A stretch of DNA of 64,000 nucleotides from Perkinsus marinus ATCC 50983 (taxonomy: Eukaryota > Perkinsozoa > Perkinsida > Perkinsidae): contig NW_003212397.1 in the NCBI RefSeq assembly GCF_000006405.1, positions 1-64,000 on the forward strand, written 5' to 3'. Both the position numbers and the translations under genes were made by a program. The notes under the pieces were generated by a model. The model was not told the DNA's origin, made no database searches, and was given only the letters and a program-made list of their open reading frames with translations. Of this stretch, positions 24,392-42,049 are shown one piece after another. How positions within the stretch are numbered: the stretch's first letter is position 1; the number at the start of each line of letters is the position of its first letter.

Positions 24392-27300
24392 CTATACGAA
24401 ATCCATAACTTGGTAATGGACAGCAGCTGGTATCCGATCACGCTTAGCAACAGGATATCCACAGGCAGCAGTAGCATCAAAGACTTTCTTCTTCCCTCTA
24501 CGTGCATGTGGTGGCATCGACTCTGTATCAGTAACATCACCAGCTGTCCTTGTACGTACACGCCCAGGGTGCAATGTTACACTACGAGGCTTTCGAATAC
24601 CACGTCTACGAGCCAAACGCCGCCATTTGACAGTATTGCGAGCATGCGAGGCCTCAGGTGGAGGTCGGCCTTCTATCTCAGTGTCACTGTCGTCTACCAT
24701 CACTTGATGATGCAGCCGTTTCTCGGGCAAAACTCGCTGGAGGGCCATGATGAACTCATCGGCCAAGTCGTCATCCTTGATGCACAAATCGTCAGTGGGG
24801 ATCCACTCAGGCAACGGTTGAAGCAAAGACCGAGCCAGAACCTGAGGACCCGACCCCTCTAGGGAGGTGGCCAGAGTGCCCTCTCGTTCGCTCAGCATCT
24901 CCGCGGCGGCCAGCCTGCAAAGAGGACCGGTACGGCACCGAATTCACCGAGACATGCCAAGACCTACCGTAACTTCTGCACTTCTCGTAACCGTTCCACA
25001 GCTTTCCTAAGGACCAGTAACTTCTCAGTGGACGCAGGGCCAGCTCCTAGTGGTACGAGTTCCTGACCAACCCAGCACGCATGCACATCCGACCCTACAC
25101 TCATACCTACCCTCAAGAAGGCTGAGGCGAGATCAGCAGGTGTCTGCACTTCCACCCAAGGGGGCGTCTCCGGTCTCCGAGGAGTACCCAGAGGCGAGGC
25201 CGCCACCGTTTTGGAAGTGTGCGACCGACCTACTGATGGGGATCTGCTCCATGCGTATAAGCCTAGCCTCACCGCTTTGACGCTGACGATGATGCGCTGC
25301 TCTCGTGGACATCCCTGGCGAATTGTAGTCCTTCATTTCCTTCACTGCCCGCTGCAACTCCTTCCTAGTAAACGTACTTTCGATTTCGAGAGCTTGCCGG
25401 TAGACCTCAGCGTCAGGTTGAATTATAAAGCTGCCTACACAGACACACCAAACCCCACTCCCATGACCGACCACAGTGAGAAGCGACTACTATTGGGGGC
25501 CATCTTGACGAACTGTGACCAAGGAATGGGGCATCCTGGTCGCCATTTCTCCCTGGGCTCATCAACAGGGCGACTGATGAGATCCCGCAGTCTGCCCGTT
25601 CCCAGGTTTCTGAGGATGATCGTCACGAGTTCAATTCCTCCCAATGTAGTTTTTTACGCTAAAGCGAAGGCGCGTATCTCCTTGATGTACTCAGCCCTTG
25701 TACAACGTTCACAGGTGCATGAGCTCGTGCATACTGGACATGTCCAGGCCTTACCTGAACAGACCACTCAAGGCCCCATTGACGCCTCCCGACCCACCTT
25801 CAACGGGGAGCTGGTGACTGTACATGACAAGGCATGTGTGGCAGAAGCGTCTATGGCAAGGGGTGACGCCAGGCCGACCTACAGAGGAGTCCTGAGAGGG
25901 AGAGACTACGACCCTAGCTAGTGGTACCCTCGAAGGCATCATGGAGCACGCCAGAGCACACCGACATCCGTGACTTCTGTCGAGCATCGAGGTTGATGAG
26001 GCCTACAGTGGTAGCAATGATCACATCAGGACTAGGGGGTATTCCCTACTAGTTGGCGGCAGTCCTAATGCCTCTCTCCTCGCTGCCTCGGCAGCAGCAT
26101 TAGAGATGGCCTTCGCTGACTGACGGCAAATGTGGCAGAATGGACCTGGCCAGCTATGGTAACCCATCCTCAGTGAAAGAGAGTATGCACATGCTCAACA
26201 ACATGTGTTGATGACAATATGAAAATTCTAAGGAAACTTTGGAGAACTATTGCTGATTTCTGTGCATTTCTACTCGAATTCGTATGTAAACCTCTATAGT
26301 GAGTGAGGAAACTCGTGAGCTCAGCTGAGGAAAGCGAACATATATTCCAACACTGATCGTACACCATCCCGAGGGTGAGAGAATATGCACATACTCAACT
26401 ACACGTGTAGGCGATGATGACGATGAGGAAATTCTGAGAAGTTTTTAGGAAATTTTCGCCTATTTTTGTACACCCAGTCGCGTGTATATTTCAATTTTGT
26501 AGTGAGTACTTCTGATCTCTGCTGCGAAAACCCAACATACATTTCACCAATGTTCACCTCTACCAGTAGAGGCTTACCTATCTGTGGCAGGTCCGGAAGG
26601 CCCTCCAAGGTCTCTCCACTACGACTCGGCACGCTAACATCATCATCAGCGTCATCGGTCTCCTCTGAGCTTGTCAAGGTCCTAGTCGTGAGAGAGAACT
26701 GCTGTATGTCATCAAAGCCCGTCATGAAGCGCTCCTGGCGATCTCGAAGGTATCTGCCATATAGTAGTGGTAGTAGCGTCCTATGAACAGCAGACTATTA
26801 CTGTATGACCACATTGCGTTCGATAGCCCGGGCCCGTATCCTGCTACTGCAGTCGTCGAACACTACTATGATTTTCCCCTCATGCCTGGACCACTCCTCA
26901 GGGGCTGCGAAGAGCTCCTCTACACTGTCTATCCAATGGTCGTATCTGACCACCCCGACCATGAACCGGACCAGACCCTCCATCCTGGTCCTACTCCAGT
27001 CTGATCACATGGCTAGCAGCAGCCTCCGAGAGTATTCTCACGAAGCCACGAGTCGACTTTCCCCGCTCCTCCTCAGCATCTACGTTGGCGTTTATATTGC
27101 GCAGAACATAGCGGCCAAGTTCACGGTTGGACTAAAACAGTTCGAACGCTACCCAGAGCCAGCATCCTAGTCCTGGTTAGTACGGTGAAGGTCGACTTGA
27201 GGTCCTCGTAAAGCTGCCTGAAAGTCATGTTGCTGAAGCGATTCCCTTGCGCCCTATGAGAATTCTTGGACGGTTCGGAGTCGCCCTACCAATGACCATT

Positions 27301-28530
27301 GCGACTCGCGAGATTGAGGCTGCCTACCGAGTCACGGCTGTGAGAGCGACCTCTGATGACAGGTTCCGAAAACAGCGTAGGGCCGGACTCGGGGGGCATG
27401 TACGTCCCGCCCAGCACCGAGGAAGGGTCGGCAGATGATGAGGACGATGATGCTGATAAGGATGCAGGAAGGAGTAATGGTCCCTCGGGCGGCAGGGGTG
27501 GAGGAGGCTGCAGTAGACTACACCCTTGGGAGCTCATGAACCCGGGCCTGACCAGAAGGAGCACCATGATGAAGGGGAGCCCCAGGGACCACTGACTACA
27601 TCAGCGGCGAGTAGGCGCTGAAGGGATCACTGAGGGGCTGCTTTCTGGTCCGCATTGGTCGGTCTGTGGCCCGCACATCGAATGTGTGGTCAGGACCAGT
27701 CAGCTGTACTCGAGGGAAACTCTTATTCAGCTCCTTGATGTCCCTAGGTGGGGATATCCCTAATCTTGAATAGACCTACTAGCATCAACCAGTGTGTCGG
27801 TAGTCCATACCCCTGCTACTACTACCCCTAAGGCCTCTTCCTTTGGTGCTATCGCATCCTCCAACGCCCAGTCCCAACTATAGTGGATCTGACAGACCCA
27901 GCATGCCAATACTAGCCCACCTAGATAGGCCCTCACCGTAGTGGACTGTGCCATGACCTGTTCGGCCCTCGCTAACTCGGGTAGGCTCGGCGATGACTGG
28001 TCACCAGTATCCTCCTCCTCCATGAGTACTGAGCACTGCCAACTCCCCACCAGCTCAGCTCTCCTGCTACTACCATCCACACTGTCTTCCTGCTCTTGGC
28101 CACCTTCCCCCCGGAGCCACTCCCTTAAAAGCTGTGCCATCCGACGATCCTGGGGTAGGAAGAGCAGTTCTAGGTACCGCCACATTAGCTCAGGACTATC
28201 AACCTAAAAGTCAAACACTTGAACATAGGATGCCAGAAGGCTCATTCCTAGCACTACATTTTCAGCTAGAGTATCGGCAGCTGCCAGGTCCTCCAGAGTG
28301 ACCTCCTCCTCCCCTAGACACACCGCTCGAGCATCTTTAACAGTAGAGACTGCCGCCCCCTTAGACGACGCCTTCCTCGGTCCAGTGGCCCCTGAGCTCG
28401 ACTGTGATCCGGGGACCTCTGCCCCTCTAGGTGCGAGGAGTAAGAAACGCTCTAGCCGAGAGAGTGGACCGTCAGTTGGGGGCTTCCCAGGGGGTTGCTG
28501 TTGACCTTTCATAGAGGCTCTCGCTTCCAT
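24392..28530 (-). CDS. Large multi-exon protein of unknown function
   Basis: A chain of coding-looking reverse exons between ATG 28530 (MEARASMKGQQQPP) and the stop at 24392. Recognisable pieces: LEDLAAADTLAENVVLGMS (near 28260), SPELMWRYLELLFLPQDRRM (near 28170), LVLACWVCQIHYSWDWALED (near 27900), PPRDIKELNKSFPRVQLTGP (near 27710), MEGLVRFMVGVVRYDHWIDS (near 26960), SEETDDADDDVSVPSRSGE (near 26650), IILRNLGTGRLRDLISRPVD (near 25600), VYRQALEIESTFTRKELQRA (near 25380) and a C-terminal exon 24392-24898 with basic RRLARRRGIRKPRSV. Two introns contain copies of a dispersed repeat (26.18-26.51 kb). I do not recognise a domain. Exon borders are mostly unresolved and the locus could hold more than one gene. 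It is followed upstream by the AK7-like gene on the same strand. Confidence 0.45.
26184..26507 (+). repeat. Two copies of the dispersed intron repeat
   Basis: Copy one, 26184-26355, runs TATGCACATGCTCAACAACA ... AAAATTCTAAGGAAAC ... GTGAGTGAGGAAACTCGTGA ... GCTGAGGAAAGCGAACATAT then ATTCCAACACTG. Copy two, from 26384 to about 26507, begins TATGCACATACTCAACTACA and keeps GAGGAAATTCTGAG and the TTTGTAGTGAG section but lacks the far end. These match the forward and inverted copies in the ABC transporter intron at 9310-9607. They fall between putative exons of the unknown reverse gene. Confidence 0.75.
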
Positions 28531-28629
28531 AACGAAGCTAAGAACCAGAAGCGCTATGAACCCATACCCCTATAAACTAACACCACACCTTTCCCAACTG
28601 TCACCAACAAGAGACCAACATACATATCA

Positions 28630-31600
28630 TCATGAACCAGTGCTGGCCGCGGCCGAGCACTGAAGTGCCTTGGCTTCTAGGTAGGTGGCGATGTACTCTA
28701 TCGGGTCGTCAGGATCGACATTACAGAGCTCCATCAAACCCTCTGTCAAGTCTGGTATCACATAACTGTCCACACACTACAAGGCAACTGTCCACGATAG
28801 GCATCCTACTCAATGAGGTATTCCCTTAGCGGCTTCTTCTTGATCTCACAGACCTGCACTCATCGATTAGGCCTACCGGTCTGGACTACTACTACTACCT
28901 CCTCCCTCCACATGGCGATGGCAGCCTCCCTCTTCACATCCATCGCGGCCTCTCTGCTAGCCACTTCGCTTTCTTCAGAGATCCTCCTTATCTCCTCAGC
29001 CTGTGAAATGGTCCCCTACGCCTCAGTAAGCCCATCAGTCACCTCCTCTGCTGCGAGGCGATCCTTCTCGTGAGAAGCCATCGCCTGGCGCACCTCTTTT
29101 GACACTTCCTCCTGGGATGGTAGGAAATTATAAGGTCTTCCTGACCCGAGCCCCTCCCCACACCATCAAGCCCTGCCCTCACCGTTCCTCTCGATGTAGC
29201 TACGCAAAGCTTCGAACCTCATAAGCTCCTTCATACGGTCATTCCCTGTTGACTCCGATGTGTCAAGAGTGAAGACCTCCACACCAAGGTCCTGCCATAA
29301 CCCCATGGTCCAATCTATCTTCCATCTTGGCCCTACCTGTAATAGGACATCACAGCCGTCCTCCTCTCCTCCTCTACCCAATACCTAGAACCGAGGGCCA
29401 AACTGAAGCTGCGAGAAGGAGCCACCCACAGTGAAGTGAATTGCACTGTGAGGGATGCGGCCTCGGCAAGGGACTGGTCTTGTCCTCTCTGCTGGGCTGG
29501 TTTCGGGTGCAGAATCGTTATCTGCGGCTTCCTGAACAGGAGCCGCAGTAATACCAATGATCCCAAAGATTAGGATCACCCCCTCCTTCTGGTCCTCAGC
29601 TTCCTCACGCTCTACAGGGACGCTGTCAAAAAAGAGAGCACGAGCTTCGTCCATTGTCGAAGGGAACCTGGAGAAGGTCGCGGGTTCGATCCCCGGTAGC
29701 GGCATTCATAACATCGCCCACCCGTCAAGGACCCATCCACGATATTTGCACTCCTTCATTTCAATCCCATAGCATCGTAATATATCAGCCTTCTGGTCCT
29801 CAGTCATCGGCCCCTCTAACCCCACTCCTGATCGATCCTCTCGCGAACCACCCACAAGACTTCTCCCACTTCTGCCCAGCTCCATAGCAGATTCTAGACT
29901 GACCAGTGGTATCTGCCAAGTAACTTTTCCCTCCACCTTTCAAGTGCCACGCAATCACATTATAATGCTCAGCTATCTTCCTGGCAAAATGAGTCTTCTC
30001 ACATTGCGGAGCACCATACACCAGCACGCGGATCTGAACCCAAGGCCCTCGAGGGTCCTCATTTCCTTATCCCCCCCCCCCACAGGCTCAGCTCCTCGGG
30101 CTTTACAGAACTCTGCAGCTACGTCCTCTACTCTGCGCACAAGCCCTTCTCGACAGTGCCTGCAACCTGCCTCAGCGTTAAATCCTATAATTCTTACCAA
30201 TGGAAATCGGGATGCCTGAGCAACTCCGACTGGTGTACTTTCACGTCAAGTGCTGCCCACCCAGGGCAACCATGAGCCGAGGCTTGCCTGGAGCACGGCG
30301 TGTTCGCTTGCACGCATGCACATCCCGTTCAGGAGACAGGTGCTACATACGTGATGGGCTCGTCACGACCAAGGCCTAGCATCTCCTCAGCGACAGCTCT
30401 AACGATATCCTCTTGAACGTCTTGAGCGTCGTCAACGGCCATTATGTATTTATCTGCCCCGCATAGTAGTGACGCTCTCAAGAGGTCAGTACTACTCAAA
30501 TGAGGGTACTTCGGTCCCTCTCCAACTGCTTCTACTTCCTCCTTGGACTCCTCCTCCTCTTCCTCTTCCACCACCACAGGCTAAGCCAACAGGGATGCCT
30601 TTACCATACCACAACACTGCTACTTTAAAAGGATCCTCTTCCCCCGCAGCGGTAGCCGAAGCTCTGGCGTATAATGCCTGTACAGTAACCATACCATCAC
30701 TCGAGAACATCAGAAAAGCTCTACCCTGACCACTCCAGCCACATCCACCATGTGAATCATCGGTATGTGATTTTGCCCAGTGCCATAGACCTTGAGGAAG
30801 TCCTTCCGACCGATCCATGCGTTCCTATGCCGGACCAATCGAGAGCCCCCCCCAAGGCGGAAACGCTGACTTGAATAGATCGTAAAAGATCCCTGTAAGT
30901 TCCCCAAGACCATACAGCATTCCATGGCAAATCACATACGATGTAACCTGACCAACAGCCTGGCCTCCATCTAAAACCATGACCGATTACATTTTCCTTA
31001 TCATTCAGGGCAAGTACTCTATCCTCAAGAGCTGACCATTCAGAAGGCCCTCCAGGACGGGGTAGACGTGCTTCGAATTGACCAACGTCACATGGTGACA
31101 CCTCTGTTACATCGATGTTAGTGTAACCACCTCGGCTCCTACTACCTTCACCCCCACTGAAGCCACCCCATACTTCAACGCTGCTGAGCATGACAAAGCT
31201 GAAGGGTTGGGCGAATTGGTGCTCCTAAAACGTTTTCTGGATAGAAGAGGGGATACCGTAAATAGATCACCTCTGCTCGCATGATTATGTTTTCCACCTC
31301 CCACACTTCACATTCGCTCAGACAGTACACTGCCATATCGCATTCCAGAATGGTCTTGGCAAGTATCTTAGGTTCCTCATGATAAGATTCACTTTAAGCC
31401 CCCCTCATTCTACCTTCGGCTTTGTTTTAGACAGAACCCTTTGGCACGATTTCGGCTTAGCTCCAACCTGACCACCCAAATCACAGCGTACTTGGCCGTC
31501 TGTTTCCCCAACCTCCTGCCCCAGAGGGCCGTCAAGGTCGGCCAGGGTCCCTAGGATACGATTAAGACCAGCTTGTTGGTCATCATCAGCAGCATCAGCC

Positions 31601-31674
31601 TGCTTAGGTCGCCTTAGATGACCACTCAGTGTCCTCCCGAGTGGAGCATTGACGTTATTGATGAAGATGCGCAT
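28630..31674 (-). CDS. AK7: Adenylate kinase 7-like protein (epimerase-like N-domain, adenylate kinase, DPY-30 tail)
   Basis: A multi-exon reverse gene from ATG 31674 (MRIFINNVNAPLGRTLSGHL) to TGA 28630-28632. The N-domain matches AK7's dehydrogenase/epimerase-like region: ILAKTILECDMAVYCLSE near 31350, VTSYVICHGMLYGLGELTGI near 30920, YGTGQNHIPMIHMVDVAGVV near 30760 and YIMAVDDAQDVQEDIVRAV near 30440. The kinase domain has P-loop GAPQCEKTHFARKIAEHYN near 30020 and RGWVLDGFPSTMDEARALFF spanning a 54-nt intron near 29700. The C-terminal part is a coiled coil (QAEEIRRISEESEVASREAA near 28980) and a DPY-30-like end, LREYLIDYVIPDLTEGLMEL, with a codon split by a 43-nt intron. AK7 supports ATP balance in cilia and flagella. 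The P-loop has Glu where the Gly before Lys is expected. Confidence 0.82.
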
Positions 31675-32091
31675 CTTGGGTATTATCCTGAGGTTCGAAT
31701 ATTGACTATGGGCGTGTCACTCAACACCAACGCATATTGGTTCTAGTCTCTAGACTACAAGGCAATGGTGGCTATATTATCATTATGATCATCATCATCG
31801 TTATCATCTTTCCCTCCGACCAAGTAGTCGGTTTTCAAGGCAGCTTCCACGTACAAGGCAGAGTAGAAGGCTAACACAGTTTCGGAACCCAGCGAAAGTC
31901 GTGGTGGCAACGGAGATTGTTGCTATTGCGGCAAATAAGGGTAGCGATACGAGACGAACAATAAGAAGAAGAGGAAGAAGACAAATAAGGAGGAGGATGA
32001 GAATACTACGTTTCAGAGGAGTGGCAAGAGTAGTGCAACCGAAGCAGGCCAGGACGTTACCCTCGTAAAATCCACAGATGAAAGATATCTT
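31675..32091. other. Intergenic with imperfect ATC/ATT microsatellite
   Basis: Lies between the AK7-like start and the stop of the Ala/Gln-rich reverse gene; all genes here are on the reverse strand, so this is the AK7 promoter region. An imperfect run of ATC/ATT triplets occurs at about 31775-31810. No other feature was recognised. Confidence 0.5.
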
Positions 32092-33369
32092 TTACGTTAC
32101 CACCGAACCACCACTGCTACCATCAGTGGCTTCGGCAGGATGCGATGACGTTGACGATAATCCTAAATTAGGACGATTTCTCGAATCTTCTCCACCGCCG
32201 ACCACAGCCGAGCTATTGGTACTAGAAATACCATCCTCAGCGGCTTCCGGGATGGATATCTCAACGCCGTCCTCGTCGCCTCTTCCAGCTGAAGCCGCTA
32301 TGGCTGCCGCTTGTTGTTGTGTAAACATAAGCTGTTGTAATACACTCAACTGTTGGGCTTGTAGTACAGACATTTGGTGGATATTAGCCGCAAGTAGGGC
32401 TTCAGTATCTCGATCTGCAGCACCACGACCAGCCTCCTGTCCAGCTGAGCTACTCGACCCTTCTGCACCAGACGATGGGCCCATCTCGAGGACCGAACTC
32501 CCATTGTCAGTCCCGGGAGCGGCTGGCCAGGCAGCAGCAGAAGCTGCGGCAGCTACCATGGTAGGGTCGGCCTTGTCGTCAACAACAACACCGTGTTGGG
32601 AGGCGCCTGCACGCTGTAAATCCTCGTACTCCTCCGAATCTCGTATCCTGTTCTGTTTCCGTGGCTGCTTGGGCGGTGGGGGTAGACCAGGCTGTCTATT
32701 GGGACGTTTCCGCCGCTTCATGGCCCGGACCATCTCCAATACCTCATGATGAGGCCGAGTATTCTTCAACATAGTCATATGTAAACGGTCGCTTGCCGCC
32801 TGCTGTATGGTATGCCGTACAGGACCCTTTAACTGCTTACGTAAAAGCCTCACACTAGCGACCCAACCACGCCCTTCTCGGCACACTCCTCGGGGCAGGA
32901 CCGAATCGTCCTCGGGCCCCAGCTGTTGAATAGCGGCCAAGTCGTGGATGGCCTGGACGATCTCACCCGGATTGTCAGCAGTGGCCAAATAGTCGGCCCA
33001 GCCAGGAGGCAAGCCAGCGGCAGCTGCCATGGCGGCTGGGCTTTCAGGGGACAAATGATGAGTAGTAGCTCCTGGGGGAATAGGCGGTGGTGGAGGGAAG
33101 AATCCCGGACCGAACCCTGGGGGGATCGGCGGGAAAACCATAGCCGAAGGGTCAAAGGCCGCCCACGGCGGAGGCATACCGTCTCTACCTGGGAATTCAA
33201 AGGCAGGGACCATCCCACCAGCAACCATTGCTTCCTGCTGTGCCTGATAGTTCTGACCGTCATCTGGCTGAGGCATCATACCGGTCGGGTCGAAAACGGC
33301 ACTGGCCGCCGCTGCTGCTGCTGCTGCCGCGGCTGACCCGCCATCATCAGCAACACTTCTCTCAGCCAT
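32092..33369 (-). CDS. Low-complexity Ala/Gln/Pro-rich protein, possible divergent AP2-like regulator
   Basis: An intronless 425-residue reverse frame. I chose the ATG at 33369 (MAERSVADDGG), because the frame upstream is not methionine-led by good context and this one begins the poly-Ala region. The N-terminus has a run of Ala, then Pro-rich segments (PPIPPGFGPGFFPPPPPIPP). The central folded-looking part is VLPRGVCREGRGWVASVRLL followed by KQLKGPVRHTIQQAASDRLH and a basic stretch MKRRKRPNRQPG, which could be nuclear targeting. The RGV-x4-GRGWVASV start resembles AP2/ERF beta strands (RGV..x..W.A.I), the main transcription factor type of apicomplexans, but the similarity is short. The C-terminal third is Gln/Ser-rich (SVLQAQQLSVLQQLMFTQQQ). 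A disordered nuclear regulator is likely; AP2 identity is tentative. Confidence 0.55.
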   Translation of the reverse strand: MAERSVADDGGSAAAAAAAAAASAVFDPTGMMPQPDDGQNYQAQQEAMVAGGMVPAFEFPGRDGMPPPWAAFDPSAMVFPPIPPGFGPGFFPPPPPIPPGATTHHLSPESPAAMAAAAGLPPGWADYLATADNPGEIVQAIHDLAAIQQLGPEDDSVLPRGVCREGRGWVASVRLLRKQLKGPVRHTIQQAASDRLHMTMLKNTRPHHEVLEMVRAMKRRKRPNRQPGLPPPPKQPRKQNRIRDSEEYEDLQRAGASQHGVVVDDKADPTMVAAAASAAAWPAAPGTDNGSSVLEMGPSSGAEGSSSSAGQEAGRGAADRDTEALLAANIHQMSVLQAQQLSVLQQLMFTQQQAAAIAASAGRGDEDGVEISIPEAAEDGISSTNSSAVVGGGEDSRNRPNLGLSSTSSHPAEATDGSSGGSVVT

Positions 33370-33621
33370 GGTTAGTACTAGGGTTACCACAGGTGATGAG
33401 TGTTGGAAGTAAGGAGAAGGAGGATAAAGAACTGAGAGTGGTATGAAGACTCGAGCCCAACCAAAGCAAATGGTAAGCGGCAATGGAAGCAGCAGTAGGA
33501 TAGGAGACTATATCGTACACTATCATTACTACCAGGCACAGGAACGTTCCGATGCGCGACGCGCTTATACACCATGAACCTGAAACGATGCCCAGTATCT
33601 AAGAAGCTTGACTCCAGGTCA

Positions 33622-34269
33622 TCATAAACTTGCCTTAACGAAATCTTTTTCGGCAATACCCTCGTGGACCAAGAAGTCTCCTACCAACTTTCGCTTGTCC
33701 CCTTGGATCATAATGACCTTGCCGAACTCGGGGTCTTCCGTAATACTGCCATTGCAATTGAACTCCTGTGAGAAGGTTTGTGCACTTCTGGGGACCGCCC
33801 CTCGCTCCTCTGCTACCTTTTTGAAATGCTTAAGGATTTTCTTGGAGCTGAATTGTTTCGGTAGACCCTGGATGATGGTCAGACTCTTCCTGCCATTCCG
33901 CTGTTGGTTCCGGATATCTACACTCACACATAGGCTCTATGAACCCGGTCTTAAATGGTAGGCACTCCTTTGTTCAATGGCGGCTATATGACTACCACCC
34001 CACATCACCGATTCCCGCGCGCCACTAAATTATTCCGCGATAAAACCTTATCCTGCTACCCAGAAACCTAATATCACCCTTTTCGCCCTAGGACTGCCAA
34101 GCAGAGCACTGACGTGACATGGGGAAGGCATTCCCCGTCCGACCAAAGGCGGGTCTGTTGCCGCGACCGTTACAGTACGACGATCCCCGATAAGCCCATT
34201 ATTACGAATATAATTCTGCTGATGATCATCATCCTGCTGATCTCCAAATAGCTCCTGTGCAGGGTTCAT
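33622..34269 (-). CDS. EIF1: Translation initiation factor eIF1 (SUI1)
   Basis: Exons on the reverse strand at 34206-34269, 33817-33917 and 33622-33765 join in phase to give 102 residues. Exon 1 begins MNPAQELFGDQQDDDH. The exon 1/2 junction restores QNYIHIRNQQRNGRKSLT, matching the invariant eIF1 segment IHIRIQQRNGRKTLT. Later come KILKHFKK, then EFNCNGSITEDPEFGKVIMI and QGDKRKLVGDFLV, all in family order. eIF1 binds the 40S subunit and controls start codon selection in the cytosol. The second intron (33766-33816) is 51 nt and contains no stop in the reading frame, so an unspliced form would simply add 17 residues inside the beta-hairpin region. Confidence 0.93.
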
Positions 34270-34707
34270 TTACTGCGATGGATCAAGATAGAAGACCGAT
34301 AACAGGTTTCTCACGAGGTGACGTGCGACTGCGTGCAAAATGCACGAAAATTTTAGCGGAGCGAAGTGGTGCATGTTTACACGTTTTCATTATCATTTCA
34401 TTCGATGATGCGCTCTGCTGTAGGTTACTTTGCGTACCGTAAGATCATCAATTCCTGTGTCCGGGGCACCTATGCTACCCCAGTATGCCATACCAACATC
34501 AATTTTGCGAATTTACGGTATGGGATAATAAACTTATCAAGTGTTCGAGACATCAATTTGATCTGCATACCTGAGGGAGTTACCCCGAATTCGCAGTTGA
34601 TGACGCTAGTTGCGCTTTGGGGCAGGTATGCCATAGCAGGCGAAATCGCTCTTCTATGCTGACTCATTCTTACCTGGTACTCGTTTTATTCCGCTAAGCT
34701 ACACGAG
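34270..34707. other. Divergent intergenic region between eIF1 and PNO, left part
   Basis: Upstream of both eIF1 (reverse) and PNO (forward). It contains an inverted, isolated copy of the repeat core (GGGGCAGGTATGCCATAGCA near 34619-34638) and a second inverted-looking fragment near 34470-34490. A GCGGAGCGAAG motif occurs near 34357. No gene was recognised. Confidence 0.5.
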
Positions 34708-35045
34708 GATGGCATAGTTGCCCCAGTCATAGATAATAATCCTACTAGGACATATTTTGGGATGGCATACTTGTCCCCACCCAGAGAGATTAATCCTACT
34801 AGGACATAATTTGGGATGGCATAGTTGCCCCACCCAGAGAGATTAATCCTACAAGGACATATCTTGGGATGGCATAGTTACCCCTCCATAGTGATCAATC
34901 CTACTAGGACATAAGTTGGCATGGCATAGTTGCCCCACCCAGAGAGATTGATCCTCCTAGGACATATCTAGGGATGGCATAGTTGCCCCTCCATAGTGAT
35001 CAATCCTACTAGGACATAAGTTTGCATGGCATAGTTGCCCCACCG
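34708..35045 (+). repeat. Tandem array of seven ~53-bp units with GGCATAGTTGCCCC core
   Basis: Seven units start with (G)GGATGGCATAGTTGCCCC-like cores near 34713, 34764, 34817, 34871, 34923, 34976 and 35028, each followed by a spacer and then CCTACTAGGACATA. Two spacer types exist: A (CACCCAGAGAGATT) and B (CTCCATAGTGATCA). In the last four units they alternate B-A-B-A, so the array has a higher-order period of about 105 bp. The final unit ends about 80 bp before the PNO start codon. The core has the dyad GGCA-N4-TGCC. Related units sit in an intron at 1555-2010. Confidence 0.9.
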
Positions 35046-35127
35046 GATCTATTTGACCGCACTAAGACTAATCAATAATAAGACAACTAAGGCTTCGCTT
35101 CGCCGATCCCCGACCTCAGCCTTTGCA

Positions 35128-41845
<6,718 letters not shown>

Positions 41846-42049
41846 TCGTATTGTTCGAGTCGCTGGCAGCATACTTAGCGCTAGTGGTCATCGAGTTTTT
41901 GAATTGTTCTATCATAAACATTATAACATCACGAACTGTTTCGCATGTTTGTCATCCCTCACAAGGTTGAGTTTTAGTCCGCAACAACTACCGCCCAAAA
42001 ATCAGTCAATAACTTCGAATTGAAATGTCTAAAGTTGTTTTCTGTTACC

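Noticed and set aside
25211..25921. Forward open frame of 236 codons
   Set aside because: It overlaps reverse exons with better coding character and splice sites (VYRQALEIESTFTRKELQ and neighbours) and shows no known motif.
29630..29706. tRNA-like sequence with T-arm GGGTTCGATCCCC and a class II variable-like stem
   Set aside because: The acceptor stem has a mismatch, the anticodon loop would have eight bases, and no good D-arm is present. On the other strand the same bases form an intron end and an exon of the AK7-like gene that restores RGWVLDGFPSTMDEA.
32078..32749. Forward open frame of 223 codons rich in Ser and Ala
   Set aside because: Antisense to the Ala/Gln-rich reverse gene; repeats of GCN and CTG codons keep both strands open.
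33384..33656. Reverse frame starting MPKKISLRQVYDDLESS as a separate gene
   Set aside because: It overlaps the C-terminal end of eIF1 in another frame and the promoter of the next reverse gene; no motif and no good start context.
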